Shown: positions 7,700-8,735 of the stretch, piece by piece
Layout: every line of letters begins with the position of its first letter
Position numbering within the stretch: position 1 is the stretch's first letter
Assembly: GCA_017412325.1 (NCBI GenBank)
Contig: JAFPYE010000168.1
Span: 1 to 8,735, forward strand
DNA from: Kiritimatiellia bacterium
GTDB lineage: Bacteria; Verrucomicrobiota; Kiritimatiellia; RFP12; UBA1067
DNA: 8,735 bases
Reading direction: 5' to 3'
Translations under genes and position numbers: made by a program
Notes under the pieces: model-generated
What the model was told of the DNA's origin: nothing
What the model saw: only the letters and a program-made list of their open reading frames with translations
The model's database searches: none

Positions 7700-8511
7700 C
7701 GGAGGACTACGAGCTCCTGGATTCGGGCGACGGGCGCAAGCTGGAACGCTTCGGCGCGTACGTGCTCGCGCGCCCGTGCTCGCAGGCGCTGTGGCGGCCG
7801 TCGCTTCCCGAGGCGGACTGGCGGCGGGCGGACGCGAGCTTCGACCGCACGGACGGCAACCGCTGGCATGGTCGCGCCAACCTGCCGAAGGAGTGGCGCA
7901 TCGCGACGGCGGGCATCACGTTCAAGCTCGGCGGCACCGACTTCGGCCACCTCGGCATCTTCCCCGAACAGCGCGCGCAGTGGCGCTGGATCCGGGAGCG
8001 GGCGCAGGGCGCGCGCGTCCTCAATCTCTTTGCCTATTCCGGCGGCTCGACGTTGGCGGCCGCGCTCGGCGGTGCGGAGGTCTGCCATCTCGACGCGTCG
8101 AAGGGGATGGTCGAATGGGCGCGCGAGAACGCCGCGCTGAACGGCCTCGCCGACCGGCCGATCCGCTGGATCGTGGACGACGCGCACAAGTTCATGAAGC
8201 GCGAGCTCCGGCGCGCTCGGCGCTACGACGCGATCATCCTCGACCCGCCGACGTTCGGGCGCGGTGCGGGCGGCGAGATGTACAAGATCGAGCGCGACCT
8301 CGCCGAGACGCTGTCGCTCGTGAAGGACCTTCTCTCCGACACGCCGCGCTTCGTGCTCTTCTCGTCGCACACGCCGGGGCTGTCGCAAGTCGTGGCCGGG
8401 AACATCCTCTCGCAGCTCTTCCCGTCGGCGCGGCTGGAGGCGGGCGAGATGCTCTTGGAAGGGCGCGGGCTTCCCTGCCCGAGCGGCATTTTCTGCCGCG
8501 CGATTTTCTGA
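7696..8511 (+). CDS. Class I SAM-dependent methyltransferase, RlmI/RlmK-like
   Basis: A 271-residue Rossmann-fold methyltransferase of the RlmI/RlmK type (Methyltrans_SAM). The SAM-binding motif [16 protein letters not shown] is at 108-123, the acidic residue of the second strand is Asp133 ([13 protein letters not shown]), and the catalytic-loop motif DPPTFGRG is at 183-190. DPPTF resembles RlmK, the m7G2069 23S rRNA methyltransferase half of E. coli RlmKL, and [10 protein letters not shown] (87-96) matches the conserved region before motif I in this family. It lacks the N-terminal PUA domain of RlmI and the THUMP and RlmL parts of RlmKL; the first 85 residues form a short N-terminal domain instead. 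An rRNA substrate is likely but unproven. It starts in a 4-bp ATGA overlap with the binding-protein gene, with GAAGG (7684-7688) seven bases upstream, so it is probably translationally coupled. It is the last gene of the run; no hairpin with a T-tract follows. Confidence 0.9.
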   Translation: MTEDYELLDSGDGRKLERFGAYVLARPCSQALWRPSLPEADWRRADASFDRTDGNRWHGRANLPKEWRIATAGITFKLGGTDFGHLGIFPEQRAQWRWIRERAQGARVLNLFAYSGGSTLAAALGGAEVCHLDASKGMVEWARENAALNGLADRPIRWIVDDAHKFMKRELRRARRYDAIILDPPTFGRGAGGEMYKIERDLAETLSLVKDLLSDTPRFVLFSSHTPGLSQVVAGNILSQLFPSARLEAGEMLLEGRGLPCPSGIFCRAIF

Positions 8512-8560
8512 GCCGCCGCGCGCGTGCCGTCGCGCCGGGACCGGGGTCCGTCGGCCGTTC

Positions 8561-8613
8561 AAAAAAATTTAAAATACCCCCTTGCCAAGCGCCGCGGAGT
8601 TGTGATATACTAT
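8561..8613 (+). promoter_or_regulatory. Promoter of tRNA-Gly with A/T-rich upstream tract
   Basis: The elements are an A/T tract at 8561-8576 (possible UP element), a -35 TTGCCA at 8582-8587 (five of six consensus bases), an 18-bp spacer, and an extended -10 TGATATACT at 8603-8611 (TATACT 8606-8611). Transcription should start near 8618, leaving a leader of about 27 bases to be trimmed before the mature tRNA at 8645. The GC-rich bases between 8512 and 8560 hold no gene that I can support. Confidence 0.75.
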
Positions 8614-8644
8614 CTCTCGTTTTGGGTGACAAAGCAAAGCACAA

Positions 8645-8720
8645 GCGAGCTTAACTCAGTTGGTAGAGTGCCACCTTGCCAAGGTGGTTGTCGAGGGTTC
8701 GAGTCCCTTAGCTCGCTCCA
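8645..8720 (+). tRNA. tRNA-Gly (anticodon GCC)
   Basis: A complete 76-base cloverleaf. The acceptor stem GCGAGCT (8645-8651) pairs with AGCTCGC (8710-8716), followed by discriminator T8717 and an encoded CCA (8718-8720). The D stem is ACTC/GAGT (8654-8657 with 8666-8669). The anticodon stem is CCACC/GGTGG around the loop TTGCCAA, with GCC at 8678-8680, which reads GGC and GGT glycine codons. A five-base variable loop and a T arm with loop TTCGAGT (8698-8704) complete it; the T stem has one G-U pair. GGC is the glycine codon most used in this window. The 15 bases after it show no terminator, so more tRNAs or a terminator may lie beyond the edge. Confidence 0.98.
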
Positions 8721-8735
8721 CTTTTGAAGCCCAAA

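Noticed and set aside
8536..8550. Possible terminator hairpin (GGAC/GTCC with a four-base loop) after the methyltransferase gene
   Set aside because: The stem is only four pairs and is followed by an A-tract, not a T-tract, on the + strand; the A/T tract fits better as an upstream element of the tRNA promoter.
8582..8682. CTTGCCAAG at the tRNA promoter (8581-8589) and again in the tRNA anticodon arm (8675-8683)
   Set aside because: The first copy serves as the -35 region and the second is fixed by the tRNA-Gly anticodon loop, so a nine-base match is most likely coincidence. No longer repeat flanks it.
8524..8727. Small + strand open frame covering the promoter and tRNA-Gly
   Set aside because: It runs through a complete cloverleaf tRNA and its promoter, and has no Shine-Dalgarno or recognisable sequence.

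Overview
The window is a GC-rich (strongly G/C at third codon positions), densely packed bacterial chromosomal segment with every gene on the + strand. It holds the 3' end of a U32-family protein gene, then a tight six-gene run (rseP, ispG, an O-antigen ligase-like membrane protein, dapL, a YejA-like periplasmic binding protein, an RlmK-like methyltransferase), and finally a tRNA-Gly(GCC) gene with its own promoter. I see no mobile element, CRISPR array, phage gene or toxin-antitoxin pair.

Organism: the diaminopimelate aminotransferase route (DapL), MEP-pathway isoprenoid synthesis and Gram-negative envelope genes (RseP, O-antigen ligase-like protein, periplasmic binding protein) suggest a high-GC diderm, perhaps of the PVC group (Kiritimatiellota, Lentisphaerota or Verrucomicrobiota). 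This is an inference from gene content and general sequence feel, not a phylogenetic result.

Layout: 2-850 is the end of the U32 gene. The 32-bp gap that follows contains an extended -10 promoter so close to the rseP ATG that the mRNA is probably leaderless or nearly so. From 883 to 8511 the genes overlap or nearly touch: rseP/ispG overlap by 32 bp, ispG/ligase by 17 bp, then an 18-bp gap with a good Shine-Dalgarno before dapL, and 4-bp ATGA overlaps at dapL/yejA-like and yejA-like/methyltransferase. No internal promoter or terminator is evident, so this is probably one operon. The 8512-8644 gap is GC-rich at first and then carries an A/T tract, -35 and extended -10 for the tRNA. The 11-mer TGATATACTAT occurs at both promoters.

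How the genes may work together: several products touch the cell envelope. RseP is an inner-membrane site-2 protease; IspG makes isoprenoid precursor, ultimately for undecaprenyl phosphate; the ligase family uses undecaprenyl-linked glycans; DapL makes LL-diaminopimelate for peptidoglycan and lysine; YejA-like proteins bind oligopeptides, in some bacteria murein peptides. This coherence is an inference. The oddest local signal is at the 3' end of the ligase gene, where a His/Arg-rich tail may result from a one-base frameshift hiding a hydrophobic C-terminus. Nothing here amounts to a clearly new biological system.
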